Numbered from the stretch's first letter, positions 10,001 through 17,180 are shown. The stretch: DNA of 64,000 nt from Chitinophaga niabensis (GCF_900129465.1 NZ_FSRA01000002.1:2604001-2668000); one strand, 5' to 3'. Notes: generated by a model not told the origin, from the sequence alone. Numbers and translations: made by a program.

Positions 10001-10295
10001 CTTGCTGTAAGGGTTTGAACCCAATGCTGGAAATAGCAAGTACAGCATCGGAGGGCACATTGTTGAGTTTGAATTGACCCTTATCGTCTGTAGTAGTGGC
10101 CTGTTTGGAACCCTGGATGAGAATGGAGGCCCCGCTGATAAGTGCCCCGTTTGAATCGATCACCTGCCCCCGGATATTGATCCTGGTAGAGTCGTTGGCA
10201 CTGAGTGTGCAGATGGACAGGAAGAAAAATGAAAGGAGTAGCGGGATGCTCCGCCGCGAAAATATCGCGACGGGCTGGCGTGTAGATCTCGGCAT
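7053..10295 (-). CDS. SusC/RagA-family TonB-dependent outer-membrane transporter
   Basis: A 1080-residue TonB-linked outer-membrane channel. After the signal peptide (hydrophobic about 15-33) comes a carboxypeptidase-regulatory-like domain (INIRGQVIDSNGALISGASI). A TonB-box-like segment (DVTVVSTGYQ) follows, then the plug domain (IEIRGVSTF, LIVVDGF, LKDAVAASIYGSKSSNGVIVITTKKG) and a long beta-barrel ending in an aromatic residue (GLSFTF). It forms the transport complex with the SusD 17 nt downstream. No ECF sigma/anti-sigma pair or hybrid sensor adjoins it, so control probably acts through the repeats 50-115 nt upstream of the start or through a distant regulator. Confidence 0.94.
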   Translation of the reverse strand: MPRSTRQPVAIFSRRSIPLLLSFFFLSICTLSANDSTRINIRGQVIDSNGALISGASILIQGSKQATTTDDKGQFKLNNVPSDAVLAISSIGFKPLQQAVQHQTFFFITLQAAVRNIQDVTVVSTGYQTISRERATGSYSVVNPVRLEGKLKPDLKTNLEGQAAGVVLTKEGAIEIRGVSTFVANKEPLIVVDGFQITGGLESINQDNIETLTILKDAVAASIYGSKSSNGVIVITTKKGRAGSLQIGYKGSYGTVLKPKLSYLHRANSADYIDAEIELYNQNANSLLTTYNNYGATSRVNYLLIAKSQGWITAKAADDEIAQLKTNDGIGQIEKYIFRNQQVQQHNISLNAGTETSRLNAAIKFIGNQNNTIQNEDSRLIVDISNDWKPNKYVSFSLFSNVNYSRTAAPVRSWKEFVSYTSTSLLQPYDLIVNPATGQPQAVDAVNGKKIDRYKAIPGLKSLEYNPILDLAEETDKSQNLQLRFGGNISVNILPGLTGDAGGSWTRGNTVSRQTYSKNAFRVRSAFNDATSVTNTAKHYIPEGGFLNEARNINESYTFRAQLNYNKVLFSKHRISVIGGYEISKDTYENNAYPTRFGHDDQAGIFSTFNYTDYNAGAYNSDMLFSGGRPSASIGSFGFRDNRFVSWYANGSYEYNNRFIVSGSIRLDQTNFFGTDPKYRYKPLWSVGGTYKLSNERFFDVSWIDKLYLRGSYGFNGNISLTSGPFLIISPGSYSALTGDISYGISSPPNNSLRWEKTKITNIGTDIALLNNRVNLTIDYYLKNSVDLLASDAIDPSLGFTSLTKNVGRVRNNGIELGIDADVIRTKDFSWNVFANYSFNQNKVLTYNINYQYTSTATNGAIKREGYPLDAIFAYRFAGLDNNGIAQFYTEKGTKVVGGSVAVNDLVYGGTLRPKHVINVTNSFRYKDLDLSFMIIAKLGHVLRKDVFSGSNYINRYVANRWRKPGDEKTTIYPLLSSWNMDMFYYPYSDTFLESANYLKLRDVTLSYQLNRSLVKRAGLGSVKLYLQGRNLITVVANSQGLDPEISEINTTGGTGAFTEQGFTSLPLRPELYAGLSFTF

Positions 10296-10345
10296 AGTAA
10301 AATGATTGGTTGGTTAGATAAATTACGGATTGGGCAATAGGATGA

Positions 10346-10462
10346 CAGGTAACGTTGATGGGCCGTTACAAGTGCTCTATAATTGCAGGTAACATTGGTG
10401 GACTGTTACATAAGCGCTCTTCAAAGTAGCGTTGACGGATTGCAGCGTTGGCGCATTGCTAC
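10346..10462. promoter_or_regulatory. Repeated inverted motifs upstream of susC (locus 1)
   Basis: Two 40-bp units each hold GTAAC-N11-GTTAC (10349-10369 and 10389-10409), starting exactly 40 bp apart. A decayed continuation follows: GTAGC at 10426 and GCTAC at 10458, with GCGTTG between. They lie 50-170 bp before the susC start, where an activator would bind. The 213-bp gap (10296-10508) holds nothing else I recognise. Confidence 0.5.
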
Positions 10463-10508
10463 GGGTGTTCTGCAATACAGGATCAGCCTGTTGAATAATT
10501 TCTGATCC

Positions 10509-11639
10509 TTAGTGAATAACTTCCGCGAGCTTTTTGCTCAACTCTTCGCCTCTGAGGTTTTTAGCAATGATCTTTCCTGAAGGGTCCAGCAGGAAGTTCT
10601 GGGGAATGGCATTGATCGCATATTGCTGTGCTACGGCATTCTTCCAGAAGGCCAGGTCTGACACCTGTGTCCAGGCCAGTTTATCATCTGCAATAGCTTT
10701 CAGCCATTTGTCTTTAGCGCCTGGCTGGTCTAATGATACACCCAGGATGGTGAAGTTTTTATCCTTATATTCATGATACGCTTTCACAACCGCAGGATTC
10801 TCCGCACGGCATGGACCGCACCAGGATGCCCAGAAATCAATCAGCAGATATTTACCTCTGAAAGAAGTAAGCTTCACAGGGTTACCAGTCGTATCATTTT
10901 GTATAAAGTCCGGTGCTATCTGCCCGATCTGTGTGGCTTTCACTCTTTGGATCCTTTCCAGGTATTTCACCCCATCCACACTGTTTCTTACACTGGCATC
11001 CAGTGTATTAAATACAGCCTCTGCCTGTTCAGGATCAAATGCATAACCTGCCCATGACCGTAGTGCGTCCAGCGCTACAAGGGATTTGGGATGTTTGTCA
11101 ATAAAGGTGCGTAATACTTTTTTCCTTTCATCTCCCAGCTCTTCATAGGAAGTTTTAAAAGCGGCAGCTGCTACAGAATCTTTCCTTTTTTCCGTCGATT
11201 GGGAATAATAGTTGTCCGTAAGGGCTCGCTGCTTTGTATTCACAGATTTAAGATCAGCCTCCAGTTGCTGGTTGTCTTTATTCAACTGCGGCCCTTTTAC
11301 GACAGCATGTTGCAATGAATCTTTACTGTTTACGATGATAGTACCTTTTTCCAGGTAAACAGAAAGAAGGTCGTACTGAGTGTAACCCTTAGGGATAGCA
11401 GGATTATAATTGACCCTGATATATCCTTTCACGGGGTTGGCAACATCGCCTTTGAAGCTAAAAGAACCATTGGTAAGAGCAGAGGAATCCAGTTTTTGTG
11501 TACCGTCCACTGAATACTGAAGATAGATCTTGGCTGGTGTGTTCAGTTCCCCGATTTTTCCTTTAAGGGTAAATTCCTGTTGTGCGCTCGCCAGCACCGG
11601 GAGCAATAGCAGTGCCGGTAGAAAAGATGTCGTTTTCAT
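10509..11639 (-). CDS. Exported TlpA-like thiol-disulfide oxidoreductase with N-terminal DUF4369-like region
   Basis: A 376-residue periplasmic protein with a Sec signal peptide (cleavage after ASA, about residue 19). An N-terminal beta-rich DUF4369-like region (FTLKGKIGELNTP) and a helical linker precede a C-terminal thioredoxin fold of the AhpC/TSA-TlpA type. The active site is WCGPC at 273-277, and a cis-proline motif (IPQNFLLDP) lies near 343. It should reduce or exchange disulfides in exported proteins. It lies upstream of susC in the same direction but 213 bp away, and has its own promoter. A close paralogue of the same length lies at 12614-13744. The partner is unknown. Confidence 0.88.
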   Translation of the reverse strand: MKTTSFLPALLLLPVLASAQQEFTLKGKIGELNTPAKIYLQYSVDGTQKLDSSALTNGSFSFKGDVANPVKGYIRVNYNPAIPKGYTQYDLLSVYLEKGTIIVNSKDSLQHAVVKGPQLNKDNQQLEADLKSVNTKQRALTDNYYSQSTEKRKDSVAAAAFKTSYEELGDERKKVLRTFIDKHPKSLVALDALRSWAGYAFDPEQAEAVFNTLDASVRNSVDGVKYLERIQRVKATQIGQIAPDFIQNDTTGNPVKLTSFRGKYLLIDFWASWCGPCRAENPAVVKAYHEYKDKNFTILGVSLDQPGAKDKWLKAIADDKLAWTQVSDLAFWKNAVAQQYAINAIPQNFLLDPSGKIIAKNLRGEELSKKLAEVIH

Positions 11640-11683
11640 GATAGAGATTTGAAAAAATGGTTGGTTTGTTCCTGGTGGCAGTA

Positions 11684-11715
11684 CAAAGATATAAAAGGGA
11701 TATTAATCTACCAAA
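11684..11715 (-). promoter_or_regulatory. Bacteroidota-type promoter for the first tlpA-like gene
   Basis: On the minus strand a -33 box TTTG (11712-11715) lies 20 nt before a perfect -7 box TATCTTTG (11684-11691). Predicted transcription starts near 11677, about 38 nt before the ATG at 11639. Confidence 0.65.
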
Positions 11716-11764
11716 CTAGTAGACTAATAAGTTTGGGTTGAGCAGGGAGATCTTATAGTCCTCC

Positions 11765-11772
11765 TATATTTG
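11765..11772 (+). promoter_or_regulatory. Promoter -7 element for the small unknown gene
   Basis: TATATTTG matches TAnnTTTG exactly, 66 nt before the chosen ATG at 11838. No good -33 partner sits at 19-21 nt; a GTTG lies 24 nt upstream. Confidence 0.35.
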
Positions 11773-11837
11773 ATATTCGCTTGACATAGGCTTAAGATAG
11801 GTATTGCTATATGCCATCTTTGTCTTATCTTAGCAGT

Positions 11838-12320
11838 ATGGCAGTATCTGAACATAACGTCATTATCCGCGGGGCAAGCGGCATGTTCGCGGACCAGATC
11901 GTCTTCCGCCAGCGGAATGGCAAAACCGTGATGTGCAAGCCCCCCTGCAAGTACCCTCCCAAAACCGCCAAACAGCTGGCCAACCAGGAGCGCTTCAAAA
12001 GGGCCAACGATTTCGCTAAAGCTGCCATCAAAGACCCCGAAAAGAAAGCCTACTACCAATCCATTGCCAAACCCACGCAAACAGCCTTCAACGCCGCCTT
12101 CCAGGACGCTTACAACAAACCGGAAGTAACCGTCACCATAAAAGATCAAACCGTAATCGTTAAAACAAAAGGAAAACACCGCGTAGAAAAAGTAACCATA
12201 GGAACTGCGAAAGCAATACAAAAGAACACCCACTGGGAATCCCCCCTGAAAGAAAAAACCTTCACCGTACAGGTACATGACGTTGCCGGCAATATCTGTA
12301 CCATCGTCATGAAAACATAA
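11838..12320 (+). CDS. Conserved-looking hypothetical protein, 160 aa
   Basis: I do not recognise a named family with confidence. The protein is basic, has no signal peptide or membrane segment, and has three parts: a start rich in Gly and Arg (IIRGASGMFADQIVFRQRNGKTV), a helical middle with many Ala and Lys (about 50-95), and a C-terminal beta-rich half (VTVTIKDQTVIVKTKGKH). The first part resembles the GKVG...VxRxxxGKxxxxxxP opening of small Bacteroidota proteins such as DUF6266, but this is weak. I start at MAVSEHNV (11838) rather than 11811. It stands alone on the plus strand between two tlpA paralogues on the minus strand, with C-rich codons (CCC, ACC) more frequent than in its neighbours, so insertion is possible. 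Confidence 0.6.
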   Translation: MAVSEHNVIIRGASGMFADQIVFRQRNGKTVMCKPPCKYPPKTAKQLANQERFKRANDFAKAAIKDPEKKAYYQSIAKPTQTAFNAAFQDAYNKPEVTVTIKDQTVIVKTKGKHRVEKVTIGTAKAIQKNTHWESPLKEKTFTVQVHDVAGNICTIVMKT

Positions 12321-12440
12321 TAAGTAAGATTTTATTTTAGTCAGTCTTAGCTTAATATCCAGTCACCAACGCGTTGTGTAAGGCTATTATTGATATGAAA
12401 GAAAAGACCTGAACCCCACCCCAAAGCCCACCAGCGGAAA

Positions 12441-12531
12441 TAAGCATAAAAAAAATTCGTCCGAAAACTGTTCCCTATTGCCTCTTATAACCACTGGGCT
12501 AGTTTTTTCGGTCGAATTTTTTTTATGCTTA
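12441..12531. repeat. Long inverted repeat (29/31-bp arms, 31-nt loop)
   Basis: The left arm 12441-12469 and right arm 12501-12531 begin and end with TAAGCATAAAAAAAATTCG and its complement. They differ only by one substitution and a 2-base length difference. The hairpin lies between convergent genes ending at 12320 and 12614, so a bidirectional terminator is possible. It is twice as long as, and more AT-rich than, the other terminators here, which is also compatible with a miniature mobile element. I see no convincing target-site duplication. Confidence 0.7.
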
Positions 12532-12613
12532 TTGGGAGCGGCGGAATAATTAAGAGTTCAAAAAAAAAGAGCACCCTCTCAGGCACTCTTTCTTCAAAAA
12601 AAATAAACCAATA

Positions 12614-13744
12614 TTATTTGATCACCTCAGCCAGTTTATCCTCCAGCTTCTTACCACGAAGGTTCTTGGCAATGATCTTCCCGTTAGGGTCCAGCAGGAA
12701 GTTCTGAGGAATAGAATTCACCGCATATTGCTGCGCCACTGCATTCTTCCAGAAAGCCAGATCAGATACCTGCGTCCAGGTCAGGTTATCATCTGCGATC
12801 GCTTTTACCCATTTATCGTGCGCACCTTCCTGATCAAGTGAAACACCCAGCACTGTAAAGTTCTTGTCTTTATAAGCATTATACGCTTTCACTACAGAAG
12901 GGTTCTCTGCACGGCAAGGACCACACCAGGAAGCCCAGAAATCGATCAACACATATTTACCTCTGAAAGAAGCCAGGGAAACCGGTTTGCCTTCTGGATC
13001 GTTCTGTGTAAAACCAGGTGCGATAGCCCCAATAGCCACAGCCTTCACCCGCTCCAGCCGTTCTGCATACTTCACACCCGCCTCACTTTTTTGCACATTC
13101 GCAGCCAAAGTATTAAAGAGCGGTTTTATTTCCTCATAATCAGGGAAAGAACCAGCATATTCCTGTAAAGCCTCCAGGCCAAGAACAGACCTAGGTTTGG
13201 AAGCAATGAACTTCTTCAGCACTTCTTTGCGGTCTTTGACGATAGCATCGTTAGTAGCCATCACGCCTGCATAGAACACAGAATCTTTGCGTTCAGCTTC
13301 TGATTTGCTCATCCAAAGCTCCATCAGATCGGCGTTGCGTTTCTCCAATGGCTTCAGCAAAACATCCAGGTCATTACTTTCCTGGTTGGCAATACCGCCT
13401 TTCACTTTAGCGAATTTGATAGAATCCGCGCTCTCAACAGAGATCGTACCATTTTCCAGGTATACTTTAACCCTTTCTGTACCGTTCACAAAGCGGGAAG
13501 CAGTAGGGCCATAATATAAGGATACCGTAGCCCTGGTAGGTTCTTTCACCGTGCCTGCGAACTCAAAGGAACCATTTGTGAGCGTAGCGGAATCCGTTAC
13601 CTGTTTACCATCTGCCGCATAACGGAGATAAGCCTTGATAGGGGTGTTGAGTTGCCCAACCTTGCCTTTAATGGTATAATTAGTTTGTGCGCCGGCCAAA
13701 GCGGGTAACAACAGTAGGCCGGGGAGGATAGATGATAGTCTCAT
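12614..13744 (-). CDS. Exported TlpA-like thiol-disulfide oxidoreductase (paralogue)
   Basis: A 376-residue periplasmic protein with the same architecture as the 10509-11639 product: signal peptide (LLLLPALAGAQ), DUF4369-like N-terminus (YTIKGKVGQLNTPIKAYL), helical linker and thioredoxin fold with WCGPC about 100 residues from the C-terminus. The last 140 residues are almost the same in the two proteins (for example LAFWKNAVAQQYA, then IPQNFLLDP), while the linkers diverge. This is a tandem duplication now separated by the 160-residue gene and the long inverted repeat. It ends downstream of that repeat and is followed by no partner gene. Divergent linkers suggest different client proteins. 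Confidence 0.88.
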   Translation of the reverse strand: MRLSSILPGLLLLPALAGAQTNYTIKGKVGQLNTPIKAYLRYAADGKQVTDSATLTNGSFEFAGTVKEPTRATVSLYYGPTASRFVNGTERVKVYLENGTISVESADSIKFAKVKGGIANQESNDLDVLLKPLEKRNADLMELWMSKSEAERKDSVFYAGVMATNDAIVKDRKEVLKKFIASKPRSVLGLEALQEYAGSFPDYEEIKPLFNTLAANVQKSEAGVKYAERLERVKAVAIGAIAPGFTQNDPEGKPVSLASFRGKYVLIDFWASWCGPCRAENPSVVKAYNAYKDKNFTVLGVSLDQEGAHDKWVKAIADDNLTWTQVSDLAFWKNAVAQQYAVNSIPQNFLLDPNGKIIAKNLRGKKLEDKLAEVIK

Positions 13745-13784
13745 TTTAATGTTTGTTGGTTTGATTTACTCCCGTAAAATAAAA

Positions 13785-13811
13785 AAAGTCCCGCAATTCC
13801 TGCGGGACTTT
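13785..13811 (-). terminator. Terminator of the isocitrate dehydrogenase gene
   Basis: Arms AAAGTCCCGCA / TGCGGGACTTT around a 5-nt loop (ATTCC), 20 nt beyond the stop at 13831, with an A-run on the plus strand giving U-residues on the minus transcript. Confidence 0.85.
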
Positions 13812-13830
13812 GTGATTATCGGTCAAAGCC

Positions 13831-15063
13831 TTATTTGTTCAGCTTCACTTTCAGTGCTTTATCCAGTTCCTCCAGGAATTCCTCTGTGTAGAGGTAATGT
13901 TTGCCATGTTCCACTTTGTTACCATGGATACATACTGCGAGGTCCTTCGTCATTTTACCGCTTTCTACCACTTCGATGCAAACCTGTTCGAGAGACTGGC
14001 AGAAGTTGATCAGGTCCTGGTTGTTATCCAGCTTACCACGGAATTCCAGGCCGCGTGTCCATGCAAAGATGGAAGCGATGGGATTGGTAGAAGTTGGTTT
14101 GCCAGCCTGGTGATCACGATAGTGGCGGGTTACAGTACCATGTGCTGCTTCTGCTTCCATGGTTTTACCATCAGGCGTCACCAGGGTAGAGGTCATCAGG
14201 CCCAGGGAACCAAAACCTTGTGCTACGGTGTCAGACTGTACGTCACCATCATAGTTCTTACAAGCCCAAACGAAGTTACCATGCCATTTCAGTGCGCTGG
14301 CTACCATGTCATCTATCAGGCGGTGCTCGTAAGTAAGACCGGCTTTATCGAATTCAGCTTTGAACTCTTGCTGGTAAGTTTCTTCGAAGATATCTTTAAA
14401 ACGACCATCATATTTCTTCAGGATGGTGTTCTTGGTACTCAGGTACAAAGGCCATTTTTTGATGAGGGCCTGGTTGAAACATGCACGTGCAAAACCACGG
14501 ATAGATTCATCGGTGTTGTACATAGCGAGTGCAACGCCATCACCTTTGAACTGGTATACTTCATGTTCTATCACTTCACCGTTCTCGCCTTCAAATTTGA
14601 TGGTGAGTTTACCTTTACCTTTCACTACGAAATCGGTTGCACGATACTGATCACCAAAAGCGTGACGGCCGATACAGATAGGAGCGGTCCAGTTAGGCAC
14701 TAAACGTGGAACGTTCTTCATCACGATAGGCTCACGGAATACAGTACCATCCAGGATGTTACGGATGGTTCCGTTGGGTGATTTCCACATTTGTTTCAGC
14801 TTGAACTCCTTTACGCGTTCTTCGTCCGGCGTAATGGTAGCGCATTTGATACCAACGTTATATTGTTTGATAGCATTGGCCGCATCGATCGTAACCTGGT
14901 CATTTGTCTGGTCACGGTATTCCATGCCAAGGTCATAATATTTTATATCTAACTCCAGGTAGGGGAGGATCAGTTTGTCTTTAATGAACTTCCAGATGAT
15001 CCGCGTCATTTCGTCGCCATCCAGCTCAACCACAGGGTTTGCTACTTTGATTTTTTGAGACAT
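13831..15063 (-). CDS. icd: NADP-dependent isocitrate dehydrogenase, eukaryote-like subfamily
   Basis: A 410-residue cytoplasmic enzyme that oxidises isocitrate to 2-oxoglutarate and CO2 in the TCA cycle. It belongs to the subfamily shared with mitochondrial and cytosolic eukaryotic IDH. VVELDGDEMTRIIW at the N-terminus, the substrate loop KSPNGTIRN (about 94-102), RLVPNW...GRHAFGDQYRATD (about 120-150) and the NADP site in AAHGTVTRHYR (about 305-316) are all present. The length matches the family. It lies 72 nt downstream of a second IDH from another subfamily and has its own promoter candidate, so the two need not be expressed together. Confidence 0.96.
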   Translation of the reverse strand: MSQKIKVANPVVELDGDEMTRIIWKFIKDKLILPYLELDIKYYDLGMEYRDQTNDQVTIDAANAIKQYNVGIKCATITPDEERVKEFKLKQMWKSPNGTIRNILDGTVFREPIVMKNVPRLVPNWTAPICIGRHAFGDQYRATDFVVKGKGKLTIKFEGENGEVIEHEVYQFKGDGVALAMYNTDESIRGFARACFNQALIKKWPLYLSTKNTILKKYDGRFKDIFEETYQQEFKAEFDKAGLTYEHRLIDDMVASALKWHGNFVWACKNYDGDVQSDTVAQGFGSLGLMTSTLVTPDGKTMEAEAAHGTVTRHYRDHQAGKPTSTNPIASIFAWTRGLEFRGKLDNNQDLINFCQSLEQVCIEVVESGKMTKDLAVCIHGNKVEHGKHYLYTEEFLEELDKALKVKLNK

Positions 15064-15102
15064 TGATTAATAATTTTTTAAATGTGTGTCGATAGTAAAC
15101 AC

Positions 15103-15134
15103 GAAATATACAAATAGCCTGAATAATATGCAAA
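15103..15134 (-). promoter_or_regulatory. Candidate promoter for the eukaryote-like icd
   Basis: On the minus strand TTTG (15131-15134) is followed after 20 nt by TATATTTC (15103-15110), one base off TAnnTTTG, about 40 nt before the ATG at 15063. It lies in the 72-nt gap after the second icd gene, so it would allow independent expression. Confidence 0.5.
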
Positions 15135-15135
15135 C

Positions 15136-16401
15136 TTAGAGCTGTTTGATGATCTCATCCGCAAACTCGCTGCATTTTACCAGGGTGGCATCATCCATCA
15201 GTTTGTAGAAATCGATCGTTACTCTTTTACGCATGATAGCAGTGCTGAGGCCATGTACAATGATCTCTGCGGCTTCCTTCCAGCCCATGTATTCCAGCAT
15301 CATTACGCCGGAAAGGATCACGGAAGAGGGGTTCATGGTATCTGTGTTGGCAAAGCGGGGAGCTGTACCGTGTGTTGCTTCAAATACGGCATGGCCGGTA
15401 GCATAGTTGATGTTACCACCTGGTGCGATACCAATACCACCTACTGCGGCGGCGAGGGCATCAGAGATATAGTCACCGTTGAGGTTGAGGGTAGCGATCA
15501 CGGAGAAGTCCTGTGGTGCCAGCAGGATCTGCTGCAGGAAGTTATCTGCGATCACATCGTTAATGATGATCTTGTTATGTGCCTGCGCTACTTTGATCTC
15601 GCGGTTGGCTTCTTCTTCACCTTTTTCTGCTTTGGTTTTCTCCCATTGCTCCCAGGTATATACTTTATCGCCAAATTCGCGGGTGGCCAGTTCATAACCC
15701 CAGTTCTTGAAGCCACCTTCCGTGAACTTCATGATATTTCCTTTGTGTACAATGGTCACAGAAGGTTTTTTATGTTCAACAGCATAGGTGATAGCTGCGC
15801 GTACCAGCCTTTCCGTACCTTCTTTGGATACCGGTTTGATACCAAAAGAAGAGGTTTCGGGGAAGCGGATCTGTTTAACGCCCAGCTCTTCCTGTAAGAA
15901 CTTCAGGAGTTTATCAGCGTTTGGCGTACCGTACATATATTCAATACCGGCGTAGATATCCTCTGTGTTTTCACGGAAGATCACCATATCTACCTTCTCA
16001 GGATGTTTAACGGGGGAAGGCACTTTATTGAACCAGCGTACAGGACGAACGCAGGCGTAGAGGTCAAGCTCCTGGCGCATGGCCACGTTCAGGGAACGGA
16101 TACCGCCACCAACAGGCGTACTCAGGGGGCCTTTAATAGATACGAGGTACTCTTTCAAGGCATCCAGCGTAGTTTTAGGGAGCCATTCGCCGGTTTCCTG
16201 GAAAGCCTTTTCGCCAGCCAGTACTTCTTTCCATTCAATCTTACGGCTGCTGCCATAAGCCTTTTCGATAGCCGCATCAAACACCCGCACACTGGCACGC
16301 CAGATATCCGGCCCGATGCCATCACCAATAATGAACGGAATAATAGGATGGGCAGGGACCTTGATCTGCCCGTTAATCATCTGAATTTTTTCTGCCGGCA
16401 T
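15136..16401 (-). CDS. icd: Isocitrate dehydrogenase, bacterial (E. coli-like) subfamily
   Basis: A 421-residue enzyme of the E. coli-type isocitrate dehydrogenase subfamily, catalysing the same TCA step as its neighbour. The substrate/phosphorylation loop GGGIRSLNVAMRQ is intact (the serine corresponds to E. coli Ser113), as are RENTEDIYAGIEY and GDYISDALAA. The coenzyme determinants differ from E. coli: HGTAP-R-F-ANTDT-M replaces K344, Y345 and V351, and T-I-DFY-K replaces Y391 and R395. The two basic positions are kept as Arg and Lys, so NADP use is likely but not certain. I start at the ATG at 16401 (MPAEKIQM); the frame extends to 16470, but a promoter box lies inside that extension. Confidence 0.93.
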   Translation of the reverse strand: MPAEKIQMINGQIKVPAHPIIPFIIGDGIGPDIWRASVRVFDAAIEKAYGSSRKIEWKEVLAGEKAFQETGEWLPKTTLDALKEYLVSIKGPLSTPVGGGIRSLNVAMRQELDLYACVRPVRWFNKVPSPVKHPEKVDMVIFRENTEDIYAGIEYMYGTPNADKLLKFLQEELGVKQIRFPETSSFGIKPVSKEGTERLVRAAITYAVEHKKPSVTIVHKGNIMKFTEGGFKNWGYELATREFGDKVYTWEQWEKTKAEKGEEEANREIKVAQAHNKIIINDVIADNFLQQILLAPQDFSVIATLNLNGDYISDALAAAVGGIGIAPGGNINYATGHAVFEATHGTAPRFANTDTMNPSSVILSGVMMLEYMGWKEAAEIIVHGLSTAIMRKRVTIDFYKLMDDATLVKCSEFADEIIKQL

Positions 16402-16431
16402 ATTCTGAGTTATTGTTTTATTAATTGACCG

Positions 16432-16439
16432 CAAAGGTA
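16432..16439 (-). promoter_or_regulatory. Promoter -7 element for the bacterial-type icd
   Basis: TACCTTTG on the minus strand is a perfect TAnnTTTG, 31 nt before the start at 16401. It supports that start over the longer frame. No clear -33 element is visible at the usual distance. Confidence 0.45.
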
Positions 16440-16512
16440 ACACATTTGTCATACGGATAGGGTATCCCAATTGTGATAATTACCTTAAATTAGATGAACA
16501 ATTGGGTGAGTT

Positions 16513-17175
16513 ATGACAGAACATATTGTTGCAATATTGGATATAACCCCTGTAACCCATAATGTTAAGAGATTCAGGATAGAAAAGCCCGCTGGCTACA
16601 AGTTTGTGCCGGGGCAAGCTACAGATGTGTCCATTAACAAACCCGGCTGGGAAGCAGAGCTTCGCCCTTTTACTTTCACGGCCCTTAACCACTGGGATTT
16701 CCTGGAATTCACCATCAAGATCTATAACGACCATCCCGGCGTTACTAACCAGCTCGGGCAGCTCAAGGTGGGAGACAGTCTCCGGATCCACGATGTATGG
16801 GGAGCCATCCATTACCAGGGGGAAGGTGTTTTTATTGCCGGAGGAGCCGGCGTCACCCCCTTTATTGCCATTTTCCGGGACCTGGAAAAGGAAGGTAAAG
16901 TGGGTAATAATAAACTGATCTTTTCCAACAAAACCCGCCAGGACATTATCCTGGAAGCCGAATTCCAACGTATCCTGGGCCCTAATTTCATCAATACCCT
17001 CACTGATGAAGCCATTCCCGGTTATGATCATCACCGGGTAGACGAAGTGTACCTGCGGGCCAAGGTGAAGGATTTTAACCAGAATTTCTATATCTGTGGC
17101 CCCGATCCCATGGTGGCTGCTATCCAATCCACCCTCAAAAAATTAGGCGGTAAATCCATCGTCGTGGAATTGTGA
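16513..17175 (+). CDS. FAD/NAD(P)-binding ferredoxin reductase-like flavoprotein
   Basis: A 220-residue soluble flavoprotein of the ferredoxin-NADP+ reductase superfamily. The FAD-binding barrel occupies about residues 1-100, with the RxYS-like motif in the form RPFTFTA and the KIYNDHPGVTNQL stretch. The NAD(P) domain follows with GGAGVTPFIAIFRDL (about 113-127) and the terminal FYICGPDPMV (about 196-205). No [2Fe-2S] domain is attached, so it probably hands electrons between NAD(P)H and a separate carrier, as flavodoxin/ferredoxin reductases do. It is divergent from the icd gene and 120 nt upstream of the LiaF-like gene, which has its own promoter. The partner is unknown. Confidence 0.87.
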   Translation: MTEHIVAILDITPVTHNVKRFRIEKPAGYKFVPGQATDVSINKPGWEAELRPFTFTALNHWDFLEFTIKIYNDHPGVTNQLGQLKVGDSLRIHDVWGAIHYQGEGVFIAGGAGVTPFIAIFRDLEKEGKVGNNKLIFSNKTRQDIILEAEFQRILGPNFINTLTDEAIPGYDHHRVDEVYLRAKVKDFNQNFYICGPDPMVAAIQSTLKKLGGKSIVVEL

Positions 17176-17180
17176 TCATT

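Noticed and set aside
11708..11722. A 15-bp motif (CTACCAAACTAGTAG) resembling a sequence at 56913-56927 before the gntR operon, considered as a shared GntR operator.
   Set aside because: In both places the shared AAACTA core is accounted for by promoter elements (the -33 TTTG of tlpA; the -7 box of gntR), so the likeness is probably coincidental.
11724..12278. A 184-codon minus-strand frame rich in Gly, Phe and Val opposite the 160-aa gene.
   Set aside because: It is low-complexity (Gly/Phe/Tyr) and has no promoter or family features; the plus-strand frame has better composition and a -7 box.
13897..14703. A 268-codon plus-strand frame opposite the eukaryote-like icd.
   Set aside because: It is a shadow of a fully conserved isocitrate dehydrogenase gene and resembles no protein family.
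16480..17127. A 215-codon minus-strand frame opposite the flavin reductase.
   Set aside because: It is a shadow of a gene with clear FAD- and NAD-binding motifs.
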